A DNA stretch of 64,000 bases from Mycolicibacterium neoaurum VKM Ac-1815D. Lineage in GTDB: Bacteria; Actinomycetota; Actinomycetes; Mycobacteriales; Mycobacteriaceae. The notes under the pieces were generated by a model. That model was given only the letters and a program-made list of their open reading frames with translations, was not told where the DNA came from and did not search any database. Below, in pieces: positions 9,282-18,504 of the stretch (position 1 is the first letter of the stretch; every line of letters starts with the position of its first letter). The stretch covers positions 4,712,001-4,776,000 of the forward strand of contig NC_023036.2 in the NCBI RefSeq assembly GCF_000317305.3. The letters run 5' to 3'. The position numbers and the translations under genes are program-made.

Positions 9282-11273
9282 TCAACGGCGCCGTGCCCGC
9301 AGATAGTCGCCGACCACCGCCGCGCCGAGCCCGTCGAGATCGGGCACCACGACACGGCCGCCGACCCGGCGGGCCACCTGATCGATGAACCGGGCCAAAC
9401 CCGGGTCGCTGCCGAGCCGGAAGATGGTCAACTGCGCGCCCAGCGCAGCGAGATCGTCGAAACCCTTCACCGTCAGTCCGATCGTGCGCGGGTGCGGCGG
9501 GTAGTAGAAGAACGCCTCGGCGCCGTCACCGAAATCCTCAAGATGCGCGGTCGGCTCCCCGTCGGTGACCACCAGCACGACCGGCTGGGCGTTGGGGTGT
9601 CTACGCAGGTGCCGGGCCGCCAAGGCCAGCGCGTGGTGCAGGTTCGTGCCCTGGTCCCGCACCCCCTCCAAGGCCGTCAGCTCGGCGGCGCTGACGGTGC
9701 GCGCGTGCCGGCCGAACGCGATGATCTCCAGCGCATCGGAGCGGAACCGCGTGCTCACCAGGTGGTTGAGCGCCAGCGCGGTGCGCTTCATCGGCAACCA
9801 CCGGTTCTCCATGACCATCGAGAAGCTGGTGTCCACCAGCAACGCGACCGCGGACTGGGTGCGGGTCTCGGTCTCCGAGATCTCGACATCCTCGACACCG
9901 ATCCGCACCGGGCCGCCGATGGTGCCGGTCCCGGCCGTGCGGAGCACGTCGTTGGTGGCCGCCGTGCGGAGCACGGCATTGGTGATCGTGCGGGTGACGT
10001 TCCACGGCTCGGTGTCCCCGAACGCCCACGGCCGGCTCGCCCCGGTCAGCTCGCCGGCCGCACCGGCGCGGCGCGTCTCGCGCTCGCCGTGCCTGCCCGA
10101 GAGCCGCTGGGCGACATCGCGCAGCGCGGTCTGCCCGAGCTGGCGCATCGCCTTGGGCGACAGTCGGAACTGACCGTCGGAGCCGCGGTCCAGGAAACCC
10201 TGTTCGGTGAGCGCACGTTCCAGATCGGCCAGTGTGCGGGCGTTGACGGCGGCCTCGTCACCGAGCTGGCGGGCCAGCATGTCCAGATCGACATCCTCCA
10301 TGGTGGCTCCGGCATAGCCCTGCGAGAGCTGTTCGGCCAGCTGTTCCAGCTCGGCGATATCGGCGAGCGCCTGCGCACCCTGTCCCATGCCCAGCGGATC
10401 GTCACCTCGGAATTCCTGCGAACCGTTCCAATCCTCGCCGGGGCGGGCGGCCTGCAGGTTGGCGTCCAGCCGGCTCAGCGCATTCATCAGCGACGGCGAT
10501 CCGAAGGCCTGCTGGGCCAAGGCATCCAGCTCGGCGCGCTGGGATTCGGACAGGCTGTTGCGGAACCGTTGGGCGGCCGCGGAGCGCTTGGCCAACGAAT
10601 CCATCAGCTCGTCGACATTGCGCGGGTTCTCCGGGAAGTGCTGACCGTGTTCGGCCATGAACTTCTCGAAGTCCTCGTCCGTGTCCTCTCCCCTGGCGTG
10701 CTTTTCCAGCAGGTCGTTGAGGTCGTCGAGCATCTTGTTGATGGCGGCGCGGTCGTCGTCGGTGGCGTTCTGCAGCGCGTCCTTCATTCCGGCGAACCGC
10801 TGGTCGAGCATCTCGCGGCCGAGCAGATCCTTGATCTGGTCGTACTTCTGCCGGGCCTCGGGCGAGCGCCAGTCGTAGTCGGCGAGTTCCTGGACGGCCT
10901 TGGCCGGCGACGGCGACAGCGCCTCCATCTGCATCTCACCGAACCGGGCGTCGTCGTCCAGGGCGCGGGCCAGTTCCTTGCGCTCGGCCAGCACGGCCTC
11001 GTCGAGCAACTTCTTGACCTCGGCGAGGGTGCCGTCGAGGTTGTTGCGCTGCAGCAGTTCCCGGCGCCGCCGGTGGGCCTCGGCGGCCAGCTTGTCCGCG
11101 CCCGGCATGGAGGCGGTACCGCGGCGCATCAGTTCCTGCAGCGCCCGTCGCGGCGACGCGCCGGACATCACGTCCTCACCGATCTGGTCCAGCGCCTCGC
11201 GCAGATCGACCGGCGGGGCCAGCGGATCTGGCCCGCCGGTGTAGCGCGAATACCGCGAATTATGTTTAGCCAT
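9282..11273 (-). CDS. VWA domain protein (MoxR partner)
   Basis: A 663-residue cytoplasmic protein with a long, charged, helical N-terminal part (about residues 1-450, rich in Glu, Arg, Leu and Ala) and a C-terminal von Willebrand factor A domain. The MIDAS motif LLVDTSFSM (DxSxS) is followed by a Thr in the RDQGTNLHHAL segment and an Asp in VLVVTDGEPT, so the metal site looks complete. Its start overlaps the stop of the MoxR ATPase gene by 8 bp, so the two are coupled. Such pairs form AAA+ chaperone/remodelling complexes that insert metals or activate client proteins. Matches M. tuberculosis Rv0959 in position. Client unknown. Confidence 0.88.
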   Translation of the reverse strand: MAKHNSRYSRYTGGPDPLAPPVDLREALDQIGEDVMSGASPRRALQELMRRGTASMPGADKLAAEAHRRRRELLQRNNLDGTLAEVKKLLDEAVLAERKELARALDDDARFGEMQMEALSPSPAKAVQELADYDWRSPEARQKYDQIKDLLGREMLDQRFAGMKDALQNATDDDRAAINKMLDDLNDLLEKHARGEDTDEDFEKFMAEHGQHFPENPRNVDELMDSLAKRSAAAQRFRNSLSESQRAELDALAQQAFGSPSLMNALSRLDANLQAARPGEDWNGSQEFRGDDPLGMGQGAQALADIAELEQLAEQLSQGYAGATMEDVDLDMLARQLGDEAAVNARTLADLERALTEQGFLDRGSDGQFRLSPKAMRQLGQTALRDVAQRLSGRHGERETRRAGAAGELTGASRPWAFGDTEPWNVTRTITNAVLRTAATNDVLRTAGTGTIGGPVRIGVEDVEISETETRTQSAVALLVDTSFSMVMENRWLPMKRTALALNHLVSTRFRSDALEIIAFGRHARTVSAAELTALEGVRDQGTNLHHALALAARHLRRHPNAQPVVLVVTDGEPTAHLEDFGDGAEAFFYYPPHPRTIGLTVKGFDDLAALGAQLTIFRLGSDPGLARFIDQVARRVGGRVVVPDLDGLGAAVVGDYLRARRR

Positions 11274-12657
11274 AGACGGTTTCACCAGCGTCGGACGTCT
11301 TGTCGATCCGCTTGGCCAGATACAGGCCTTCCAGCGCCAGCTCCACCGCAGCGGCGCGCTGCCCCTCGGTGCGGGCATCCAGGCGTTCGGCGATCTGGTC
11401 GATCACCTCCAGCTCCGGCAGCGCAGCGAGCACGTCCTTGGCGCTCACCCGCTCACCGGTGGTCACCGGTGAGCCCTCTTCGACCGCGGCGACCAACGGC
11501 CCGACGTCCAGTCCGCCGAGCGCCCTGGCCGCGGTGTCGGCGGTGGCGCGACGCAGCAGGTGCTCCATCACCGCCTGCTCGCGGCCCTCCTCGCCGGACT
11601 CGAATTCGAGCTTTCCGCGCAGCACGTCGATGACGGTGCCGAGGTCGACGACGCGGGCCACCGGATCCTGCTCGCCGAGGATCGCGGCGCGGTGCCGCGC
11701 CGAGGCGGCAACGGTCTCGGCCGCGGCGATGGCGAACCGAGCCGACACCCCCGAGCGCTGGTCCACGGCCGTGGACTCGCGCAGCGCCCTGGCGAACCGG
11801 GCGACGACGGCGAGCAGGTACTCGGGGACCTCGGCACTCAGGTGTGCCTCTTGGGCGATGACGGCGACCTCGGCGTCGAGTTCCAGCGGGTAGTGGGTAC
11901 GGATCTCGGCGCCGAACCGGTCCTTGAGCGGGGTGATGATGCGGCCGCGGTTGGTGTAGTCCTCGGGGTTGGCGCTGGCGACCACCAGGACGTCCAGCGG
12001 CAGCCGCAGGGTGTACCCGCGCACCTGGATGTCGCGCTCCTCCATCACGTTGAGCATGGACACCTGGATACGTTCGGCCAGGTCGGGCAGTTCGTTGACG
12101 GCGACGATGCCGCGGTGTGCACGCGGGATCAGGCCGTAGGCAATGGTTTCCGGGTCTCCGAGACTGCGCCCCTCGGCCACCTTGATCGGGTCGATATCAC
12201 CGACCAGGTCGGCGACGCTGGTGTCGGGGGTGGCCAGCTTCTCGGTGTAGCGCTCGCTGCGGTGTACCCAGGCGACCGGCAGATCGTCACCGGAGGTGGC
12301 GACGCGCCGGATCTGCTCCGGCGTGATCGGCGAGTACGGGTGCTCGTGCAGCTCGGAGCCCTCGATCACCGGGGTCCATTCGTCGAGCAAGCCGACCAGC
12401 GAGCGCAGCAACCGGGTCTTGCCCTGCCCGCGTTCGCCGAGCAGGACAAAATCGTGACCGGCGATCAGGGCACGTTCGACCTGCGGCAACACCGTGTCCT
12501 CGAATCCGAACAGACCGGGCCAGATCGCGGTGCCCTCTTCCCCGTCGGCCAACCGGGCCAACAGGTTGGCCCGGATCTCGTCCTTGATCCCGCGCTCGAC
12601 GTGGCCGGAGGCGCGCAGTTCGCCGAGAGTGCGGGGCAAGTCGTTAGGTGATGTCAC
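11266..12657 (-). CDS. MoxR-type / magnesium-chelatase-like AAA+ ATPase
   Basis: A 463-residue AAA+ ATPase with Walker A GERGQGKT at about residues 74-81, Walker B-like IVAVNELPD, and the PLDVLVVASANPEDYTNRG sensor segment of the ChlI/MoxR clade. It couples ATP hydrolysis to remodelling by the VWA partner encoded immediately downstream with overlapping ends. The GTG at 12657 with GGAGG just upstream gives a length close to the M. tuberculosis orthologue Rv0958 (459 aa from memory). An in-frame ATG at 12693 would add 12 residues. The ORF extends further upstream without homology. The substrate or client of the complex is unknown. Confidence 0.88.
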   Translation of the reverse strand: MTSPNDLPRTLGELRASGHVERGIKDEIRANLLARLADGEEGTAIWPGLFGFEDTVLPQVERALIAGHDFVLLGERGQGKTRLLRSLVGLLDEWTPVIEGSELHEHPYSPITPEQIRRVATSGDDLPVAWVHRSERYTEKLATPDTSVADLVGDIDPIKVAEGRSLGDPETIAYGLIPRAHRGIVAVNELPDLAERIQVSMLNVMEERDIQVRGYTLRLPLDVLVVASANPEDYTNRGRIITPLKDRFGAEIRTHYPLELDAEVAVIAQEAHLSAEVPEYLLAVVARFARALRESTAVDQRSGVSARFAIAAAETVAASARHRAAILGEQDPVARVVDLGTVIDVLRGKLEFESGEEGREQAVMEHLLRRATADTAARALGGLDVGPLVAAVEEGSPVTTGERVSAKDVLAALPELEVIDQIAERLDARTEGQRAAAVELALEGLYLAKRIDKTSDAGETVYG

Positions 12658-12738
12658 GACCTCCACGCTACGACTGCTGTCGACCGCAGGCATGGTCACC
12701 GGGCGAATGCCGGTTTTCGCTTGCCGCGAACTACCCGG

Positions 12739-12744
12739 TACCCT
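12739..12744 (+). promoter_or_regulatory. -10 element (TACCCT) of a leaderless transcript
   Basis: TACCCT fits the mycobacterial TANNNT -10 consensus and ends 7 nt before the GTG at 12752, so the hydrolase mRNA is probably leaderless. No clear -35 hexamer is seen. Confidence 0.45.
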
Positions 12745-12751
12745 CGGTACC

Positions 12752-13759
12752 GTGAACTTGCTCGAATGGCACGACCGGCCGATGACGACGCACTTCGGGC
12801 CGGCGTCTTGGCAGTCGCGGGTGCTGGGTGTGCTGACCGCGCTCACCCTTCGTCCCGTGCTCGGGTTGTCCACCCTGATCGGTCTGCTGGTCAACCGACT
12901 CTGGCCGGCTGGCCTGCAACGGGTGCATCTCGACGTCATCGACCGGCCGCTGCGGGCGATCTCCGCGCTGCCGGGCACCACGGTCACCCGCGAGGCGCTG
13001 CCGCACTGCCCGGCCGAATGGGTCAGCGCGCCCGCCGCCGGCACGTCCACCGATCTGATCATCTACTTCCACGGTTCGGCGCTGGTCACCCTCGGGCTGA
13101 ACTCGCATCGCCGGTTCGTCTCCAAATTGTCGGCAGCCACCGGAGCCAAGGTGCTCAACGTCGGTTACCGCCTGGCACCCCAGGCCGCGATCGAAGAGGC
13201 CGTCGAGGACGGCGTGGATGCCTACCGGCGCGCCTTGGATCTCGGCTTCGCACCGAGCCGCATCGTGTTCGCCGGCGACTCGGCGGGCGGTCTCATCGCG
13301 GCCGACACCGCGCTGGCCGTGCGCGACGCCGGGCTCCCGGTGCCGGCCGGGCAGATCCTGTTGTCGGCGTTGACCTCTGCCGATATGGATCTGAAGTACC
13401 AGGCCCTCAAACAACATCGGGATGTGCTCTTCCCGTTCATGACGGTCAAGTTCATCTACGACGTCTTCGCGACGGTGAACGGCACCCGCCCGGTGCCGAT
13501 CATGCCCGCCGAGGCCAACGCCCAAGGCCTGGGCCCGTTCCTGTTGCAGATCGGCACCAACGAGATGTTGCGCAACGACACCTTCGTGCTGGCCGATCAG
13601 CTGAAGGCCGCCGGGGTGCCGGTCTGGGTTCAGGTGTGGGACAAGGCCATGCACATGTTCCAGCTGACCTTCGACGTCAACCCCGACGCCCGCCGCGCCA
13701 TCGACGAGATCGCCTCGTTCGTCGAACACGTCACCACCGAGGCCAGCAAGGCGGCCTGA
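12752..13759 (+). CDS. Alpha/beta hydrolase (HSL/lipase family)
   Basis: A 335-residue esterase or lipase of the hormone-sensitive-lipase group. The oxyanion loop reads YFHGSAL instead of the usual HGGG, the nucleophile elbow is GDSAGG near residue 175, and the acid and base appear as the Asp in EMLRND and the His in KAMHMFQ. A hydrophobic N-terminal stretch (about residues 22-50) may anchor it to the membrane. The leaderless GTG at 12752 is chosen; an ATG at 12782 is an alternative. It is divergent from the MoxR gene and convergent with purH, across a strong dyad. I know no M. tuberculosis counterpart at this position. The HGSA variant oxyanion hole is unusual. Confidence 0.82.
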   Translation: MNLLEWHDRPMTTHFGPASWQSRVLGVLTALTLRPVLGLSTLIGLLVNRLWPAGLQRVHLDVIDRPLRAISALPGTTVTREALPHCPAEWVSAPAAGTSTDLIIYFHGSALVTLGLNSHRRFVSKLSAATGAKVLNVGYRLAPQAAIEEAVEDGVDAYRRALDLGFAPSRIVFAGDSAGGLIAADTALAVRDAGLPVPAGQILLSALTSADMDLKYQALKQHRDVLFPFMTVKFIYDVFATVNGTRPVPIMPAEANAQGLGPFLLQIGTNEMLRNDTFVLADQLKAAGVPVWVQVWDKAMHMFQLTFDVNPDARRAIDEIASFVEHVTTEASKAA

Positions 13760-13770
13760 CCTGCGGCCCC

Positions 13771-13823
13771 AGTGGCCACTTATGGCACGCATTCTCGGCG
13801 GAACCGTGTCATAAGTGGCCACT
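13771..13823. terminator. Dyad between hydrolase and purH (bidirectional terminator?)
   Basis: An inverted repeat with arms AGTGGCCACTTATGGCAC (13771-13788) and GTGTCATAAGTGGCCACT (13806-13823) pairs at 17 of 18 positions around a 17-nt loop. It lies in the 75-bp gap between convergent genes, the expected place for a bidirectional terminator, though neither side has a U-tract. Confidence 0.6.
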
Positions 13824-13834
13824 CGGCAATGGGC

Positions 13835-15406
13835 CTAGTGCGCGAAGTGCCGGGCCCCGGTCAGGTACAACGTGATCCCGGCGGCTGTCGCGGCGGCGGT
13901 CACCTCGTCGTCGCGCACCGAGCCACCGGGGTGCACAACCGCTTTCACCCCGGCATCGATCAGCGTCTGCAACCCGTCGGGGAACGGGAAGAACGCGTCG
14001 GAGGAGGCCACCGCGCCCTTGGTGCGCTCCCCCGCCCGCTCGACTGCCAGCCGGGCGGCGTCCACCCGGTTGACCTGACCCATGCCGACCCCGACGGTGG
14101 CGCCGTCCTTGGCGATCACGATGGCATTGGACTTCACCGCCCGGCCGGCCCGCCAGGCGAAGACCAGATCGGCGAGCGTCTGGGGATCGGCGGCCGCACC
14201 GGTGGCCAGCGTCCAGTTGTTCGGATCGTCGCCCTCGGCGTCGAGGGCATCACGCTGCTGGACCAGCAGGCCGCCGCTGATCGGGCGCAATTCGGTGGCG
14301 GTGCCCTCGGGTTCACCCGCGACCAGGATGCGGATGTTCTTCTTCTTGGACAGCACCTCGACCGCGCCGGGCTCGTAGGCCGGTGCGACGATCACCTCGG
14401 TGAAGATATCGGCTACCGTCTCGGCCATCTGGACGCTCACGGTGGTGTTGGTGGCAATCACCCCGCCGAACGCCGAGAGCGGATCGCAGGCGTGTGCCTT
14501 GGCGTGCGCGTCGGCGACCGACGTCGTCGACACCGCGATGCCACACGGGTTGGCGTGCTTGATGATCGCCACGCAGGTCTGCTCGTGGTCGAATGCCGCG
14601 CGCCATGCCGCATCGGCATCGGTGTAGTTGTTGTAGGACATCTCCTTGCCGTGCAGCTGCTCGGCCTGGGCCAGACCCGGCCAGGCCGAGTCGTCCCGGT
14701 AGAGGGCCGCGCGCTGATGCGGGTTCTCGCCGTACCGCAGCACCGCGGTGCGCCGCGAGGTCGAGCCGACCCAGCGCGGGAGCGCGGACGCATCCGCCGT
14801 GCCTTCTTCGGGGGACAGCACCGAGACCATCCAGCTCGCCACCGCGACGTCGTATTCGGCGGTGTGCTGGAAGGCCAACGCGGCCAGCTTCTTCCGTTCG
14901 GCCAGGGTGAAGCCGCCGTCGCGGACCGCGGCCAGCACCCCGTCATAGCCGAGCGGGTCGACCACGACGGCCACGCTCGGGTGGTTCTTGGCCGCGGCAC
15001 GCACCATCGACGGGCCGCCGATGTCGATCTGCTCGACGCACTCGTCGGGCACCGCGCCGGAGGCCACCGTCTCGCTGAACGGATACAGGTTCACCACCAC
15101 CAGCTCGAACGGGGCGATCCCCAACTCGGCCAGCGCGCTCTCGTGCTCGGGCTTGCGCAGGTCGGCGAGCAGACCGGCGTGCACCTTGGGGTGCAGCGTC
15201 TTGACCCGGCCGTCGAGCACCTCGGGGAAGCCGGTGACGTCCTCGACCGGGGTCACCGGAACACCGGCGTCGGCAATGGTTTTCGCGGTCGAGCCCGTCG
15301 AGACGATGCTCACCCCCGCGGCGTGCAGCCCACGGGCGAGATCGGCCAGACCGGTCTTGTCGTACACACTGATCAACGCCCGCCGAATCGGCTTACGTTC
15401 GCTCAT
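13835..15406 (-). CDS. purH: Bifunctional AICAR formyltransferase/IMP cyclohydrolase
   Basis: PurH, 523 residues, the usual bacterial length, catalyses the last two steps of de novo IMP synthesis. The N-terminal IMP cyclohydrolase domain begins [20 protein letters not shown]; the C-terminal AICAR transformylase domain contains the KHANPCG catalytic Lys-His motif near residue 265. Its ATG overlaps the purN stop (ATGA), so purN and purH are coupled, and both lie downstream of perM on the same strand. The order perM-purN-purH matches M. tuberculosis Rv0955-Rv0957. Confidence 0.97.
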   Translation of the reverse strand: MSERKPIRRALISVYDKTGLADLARGLHAAGVSIVSTGSTAKTIADAGVPVTPVEDVTGFPEVLDGRVKTLHPKVHAGLLADLRKPEHESALAELGIAPFELVVVNLYPFSETVASGAVPDECVEQIDIGGPSMVRAAAKNHPSVAVVVDPLGYDGVLAAVRDGGFTLAERKKLAALAFQHTAEYDVAVASWMVSVLSPEEGTADASALPRWVGSTSRRTAVLRYGENPHQRAALYRDDSAWPGLAQAEQLHGKEMSYNNYTDADAAWRAAFDHEQTCVAIIKHANPCGIAVSTTSVADAHAKAHACDPLSAFGGVIATNTTVSVQMAETVADIFTEVIVAPAYEPGAVEVLSKKKNIRILVAGEPEGTATELRPISGGLLVQQRDALDAEGDDPNNWTLATGAAADPQTLADLVFAWRAGRAVKSNAIVIAKDGATVGVGMGQVNRVDAARLAVERAGERTKGAVASSDAFFPFPDGLQTLIDAGVKAVVHPGGSVRDDEVTAAATAAGITLYLTGARHFAH

Positions 15407-16035
15407 CCCAGGATTGCCTTTCGTCCGCTCCAGGTCAGGCCGCGCGTCGCCAGCGCGGCCAGCACGTCCACCAACAGCGCCCGTTCGGCGGTCTTGATGC
15501 GCTCGTGCAAGGTCTCTTCGGTGTCATCGTCGCGTACCGGTACCGCCTGCTGCGCCAGGATCGGCCCGGTGTCCACCCCGGAGTCCACCAGGTGCACGGT
15601 GCACCCGCTCACCCGCACCCCGTGCTCCAGGGCGTCGGCGACGGCGTGGGCGCCGGGAAAGGCGGGCAGCAATGCCGGATGGGTGTTGACCACCCGACCG
15701 TGGAAGCGCTGCAGGAACTGCGGTCCCAGGATCTTCATGAACCCGGCGCTGACCACCAGATCGGGCTCGTGCACGGCGACGGCCGCGGTGAGCGCGGCAT
15801 CCCAGGCGCTTCTGTCGGCATGGTCGGCGAGGCGCAGCCGGAACGACGGGAGCCCGGCCTCACCGGCAATCTCCAGTGCCCGGCAGGTGCGGTCGGTCCC
15901 GACCGCGACCACGCGCGCCGGGTAGTCGCCGACCGCGGCCGCCATCAGTGCCTCGAGCAGGGAACCGGTACCCGACGCCAGCACCACCAGCCGAGCCGGT
16001 GCGCTGGGCGGCACTCGGAACGGTGGCTGCGGCAC
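15403..16035 (-). CDS. purN: Phosphoribosylglycinamide formyltransferase
   Basis: PurN, 210 residues, transfers formyl from 10-formyl-tetrahydrofolate to GAR in purine synthesis. It has the N-terminal [14 protein letters not shown] phosphate loop, the catalytic [10 protein letters not shown] segment (His near residue 112) and DSGVDTGPI carrying the essential Asp. The start is taken as GTG at 16035, 11 bp after the perM stop; the ORF extends far upstream inside perM without PurN similarity. A second GTG at 16014 is possible. Overlaps purH by 4 bp. Confidence 0.95.
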   Translation of the reverse strand: MPQPPFRVPPSAPARLVVLASGTGSLLEALMAAAVGDYPARVVAVGTDRTCRALEIAGEAGLPSFRLRLADHADRSAWDAALTAAVAVHEPDLVVSAGFMKILGPQFLQRFHGRVVNTHPALLPAFPGAHAVADALEHGVRVSGCTVHLVDSGVDTGPILAQQAVPVRDDDTEETLHERIKTAERALLVDVLAALATRGLTWSGRKAILG

Positions 16036-16045
16036 GCGCAGCAGC

Positions 16046-17509
16046 CTAGTCGTCCTGCTCGCGTCGCTTTTCGGCGACCACGTCGGGAATGTCGCCGTCG
16101 ACCATGAAGTGTTCCTCCGGATCGAGCAGCGGGTCGTCATCACCGTGGACCGGCGCCTCGACGATCTCGGCGTCGAGATAGTCGGGCTCACCGAGCAGCA
16201 CATCGTCATCGATCTCGGCGTCGATGATCACCTCGGCGTCGATCACATCGTCGGTGCGCTCGGAACGCCATTCGCTGTCGACGATGACCTCGGTGATCGC
16301 GTCCTCGTCAGCGGGCTCGGGTTCGGGAGCCGGAACGGGTTTCACCGGCCTGGGCCGCCGCGTCAGGCCCCCGGCCATGACCACGGTGAGACCGCCGATG
16401 ACGGCGAACCACAGGAACACGGCCGGACCGAACGTGGTCTGGTCGACCCCGACGTCACCGAAGTTGCCCAGCCTCCCGCCGCCGGCATAACCGAGCAGTG
16501 CCATGGTTGCTGCCGCGGCCACCGCGGCGACGCCGAGCTTGGCCAAGGCGATCGGCCAGGGTGCGGGCCGGCGGGCGCATTGCTGACCCAACGCGACGGC
16601 CGCCACTGCCGCGACGATCAGCAGCGCCACCCAGATCGGGCCGAGCGGTGGAGTCGGCAACGCGGCCAGGACCGGTACCGCCGGGATGTCACCGCCCAGC
16701 ACGGTGAACGAGCTGAACGTGGCCAGCCCGATGTGGGCACTGGACCCCACTGCCACGGCCGCGGTGCCCACCAGCACGTTCGGGATGTACAGAATCGACA
16801 GCAGGGCGAGGCTGAGCTGACCAAACAGCGAGTCGGTGATCCCGAAGAGGTCATGCATGGTTCCCCAGTGCACGACGATCGAACCGACGGCGACCACACC
16901 GCACAGTCCGAGCAGCGCGAGCACACCGGTTGCCGCGGCGCGCAGCGCCTCGGGCAGCCAGCGCGGCAGCCACGGCAGGCCGGCCAGTCGTCCGGTCATC
17001 GCGACGCCGATGAGCACACCGGACAGGTGCACCAGCAAGACCCCGGCGAAGGCACGCGACGCATCGGGGGTCTGCAACTGGGTGATGACCGAGGATGCGT
17101 CGTGGATCACGGCCAGCGCGATCGCCGCGATCAGCAACGGTCCGCCGAGCGCCGAGGCAGCCACCCAGCGGATGACGAACCACGACGACCTCGCCGAGGC
17201 GGCCGCCGTGGTGCGCGCGGTGGCCCACACCATCAGCAGCACCGGCAGCAGCGGCATCACGCCGAGCTCCCGGCCGCCGATCGACACCGGGACCTGGTGC
17301 ACGCCGAGCCACATGCTGGCGATGGCGCCGAACGCGCCGGTCATATCGCTGTTGGCGATCAACAGCTGCAGCAGTGTGATCGCGGCGATGATGCCCAGCG
17401 CGGCAACCGACGGCCCGAACGCGACCCGCAGCAGGTCACGGGCCTGCCGAGTGCCGACCGATCGGTTTTCCACTAGCTGGGTCGCTCCTCGCACGCTGGT
17501 ATCACGCAT
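16046..17509 (-). CDS. perM: PerM-like integral membrane protein (DUF6350)
   Basis: A 487-residue polytopic membrane protein with about ten hydrophobic segments between residues 25 and 390, then a long acidic cytoplasmic-type tail (about 400-487, rich in Asp/Glu/Val/Ile). It corresponds in position and architecture to M. tuberculosis PerM (Rv0955), reported to support cell division under low magnesium and persistence in mice. It is first in an operon with purN and purH. The ATG at 17509 has a GGGGA-like site 6 nt upstream; an in-frame ATG at 17533 is less well placed. The neighbouring Rv0954-like gene has also been linked to division, so the two may work together. Confidence 0.85.
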   Translation of the reverse strand: MRDTSVRGATQLVENRSVGTRQARDLLRVAFGPSVAALGIIAAITLLQLLIANSDMTGAFGAIASMWLGVHQVPVSIGGRELGVMPLLPVLLMVWATARTTAAASARSSWFVIRWVAASALGGPLLIAAIALAVIHDASSVITQLQTPDASRAFAGVLLVHLSGVLIGVAMTGRLAGLPWLPRWLPEALRAAATGVLALLGLCGVVAVGSIVVHWGTMHDLFGITDSLFGQLSLALLSILYIPNVLVGTAAVAVGSSAHIGLATFSSFTVLGGDIPAVPVLAALPTPPLGPIWVALLIVAAVAAVALGQQCARRPAPWPIALAKLGVAAVAAAATMALLGYAGGGRLGNFGDVGVDQTTFGPAVFLWFAVIGGLTVVMAGGLTRRPRPVKPVPAPEPEPADEDAITEVIVDSEWRSERTDDVIDAEVIIDAEIDDDVLLGEPDYLDAEIVEAPVHGDDDPLLDPEEHFMVDGDIPDVVAEKRREQDD

Positions 17510-17545
17510 GCCTGATCCCCGCTGTCCGGGCACGCGACGCCCAGA

Positions 17546-18448
17546 CTACGACGACGGCGGCCCGGATTGCGGCGTGGAGTCGGACTGCGCTGGGGGTGTC
17601 GGCGATTGGGTCGGCACCGCGCTGGTGGGAGCCGACGATCCCTGCTGTTGCGGTTGCCCGAAGGCCGGGAAGCCGGTGGGCGGGGTCGGCGGACCGGAGT
17701 GCCCACCCGCGGCGTGCGAATCGGTGTTGGCGTCGCTGTAGGAACCGGCCGAGCCGGCCCCGGAGAAACCACCGGTGGACGGGCCGCCGGGGTAGGAGCC
17801 GTACGGCGTCGGATAGCCCGGACGCTGCTGCGGCTGGCCGTACTGCTGCGGCTGACCCTGGGGTTGTCCCTGGGGTTGTCCGTAGCCGTAGGGCGGCTGA
17901 CCGTACTGGCCATAGGGCTGCTCGTAGCGCGGCTTGGGCGCCGGCGGGGTGAGCACCTCGGCGTCGAACAGCAGTGCCGCGATCGCCGCACCGGCCTGGA
18001 ACAGCGTGGTGGCGATGATCAGGTACAGCCCCCAGCCGATCGACAGCCCGGTCGGGGCGTTGATGACCTCGGAGAGCACCAGCAGGAAGGACAGCGTGGC
18101 CACGACGGCCACCAGTCCCGCCCGCGTCTTCTGCTTGGGCAGCAGCCCGATGCCGGCCAACAGCGCGGCCAGCACCGAGGCGGCGACGGCGAGACCGAGG
18201 CCCGGGGTGCTGCCGCTGGCGCTGCCGAACTGCGGGAAGTCGGAATTGCTGATGGTCAGCAGCGGTCCGAAGTTGAAGACGTAGGTGCCCAGACCGAACG
18301 CCGCCACCGCCGCGCTCAGGTACGCGGGCAGCTTGCTGGGTCCGGTCTGCTCGGGCTCCCCTACCTTGCCGAACTGCTGCGTCGGCGCGATGTACTGGTT
18401 GCCCTGCTGTGCAGGCGGATATCCGGGGCTACCGGGTGGGTAGGTCAT
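17546..18448 (-). CDS. Rv0954-like membrane protein with Pro/Gln-rich tail (DUF5336)
   Basis: A 300-residue protein: a Pro/Gln-rich N-terminus (MTYPPGSPGYPPAQQG), four transmembrane segments between about residues 45 and 165 (DUF5336 core), then a long low-complexity Pro/Gln/Gly/Tyr/Ser tail with repeated GQPQ units. M. tuberculosis Rv0954 (34-kDa antigen family) has been reported to associate with the divisome. The start at 18448 follows a good AGGAGA site. It is transcribed just upstream of perM on the same strand with a 36-bp gap, so a shared operon is likely. Length of the disordered tail varies among mycobacteria. Confidence 0.88.
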   Translation of the reverse strand: MTYPPGSPGYPPAQQGNQYIAPTQQFGKVGEPEQTGPSKLPAYLSAAVAAFGLGTYVFNFGPLLTISNSDFPQFGSASGSTPGLGLAVAASVLAALLAGIGLLPKQKTRAGLVAVVATLSFLLVLSEVINAPTGLSIGWGLYLIIATTLFQAGAAIAALLFDAEVLTPPAPKPRYEQPYGQYGQPPYGYGQPQGQPQGQPQQYGQPQQRPGYPTPYGSYPGGPSTGGFSGAGSAGSYSDANTDSHAAGGHSGPPTPPTGFPAFGQPQQQGSSAPTSAVPTQSPTPPAQSDSTPQSGPPSS

Positions 18449-18504
18449 GACTCTCCTGTGTGGGCGATTTCGACCCACGCTAGCGCACCGTGCTGGGAGC
18501 CGGC

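Noticed and set aside
9492-11633. Very long open frame (713 codons) on the + strand opposite the VWA gene
   Set aside because: Low-complexity Arg/Gly/Val-rich translation without domain motifs. The opposite strand encodes a recognisable VWA protein coupled to MoxR, so this is a high-GC shadow frame.
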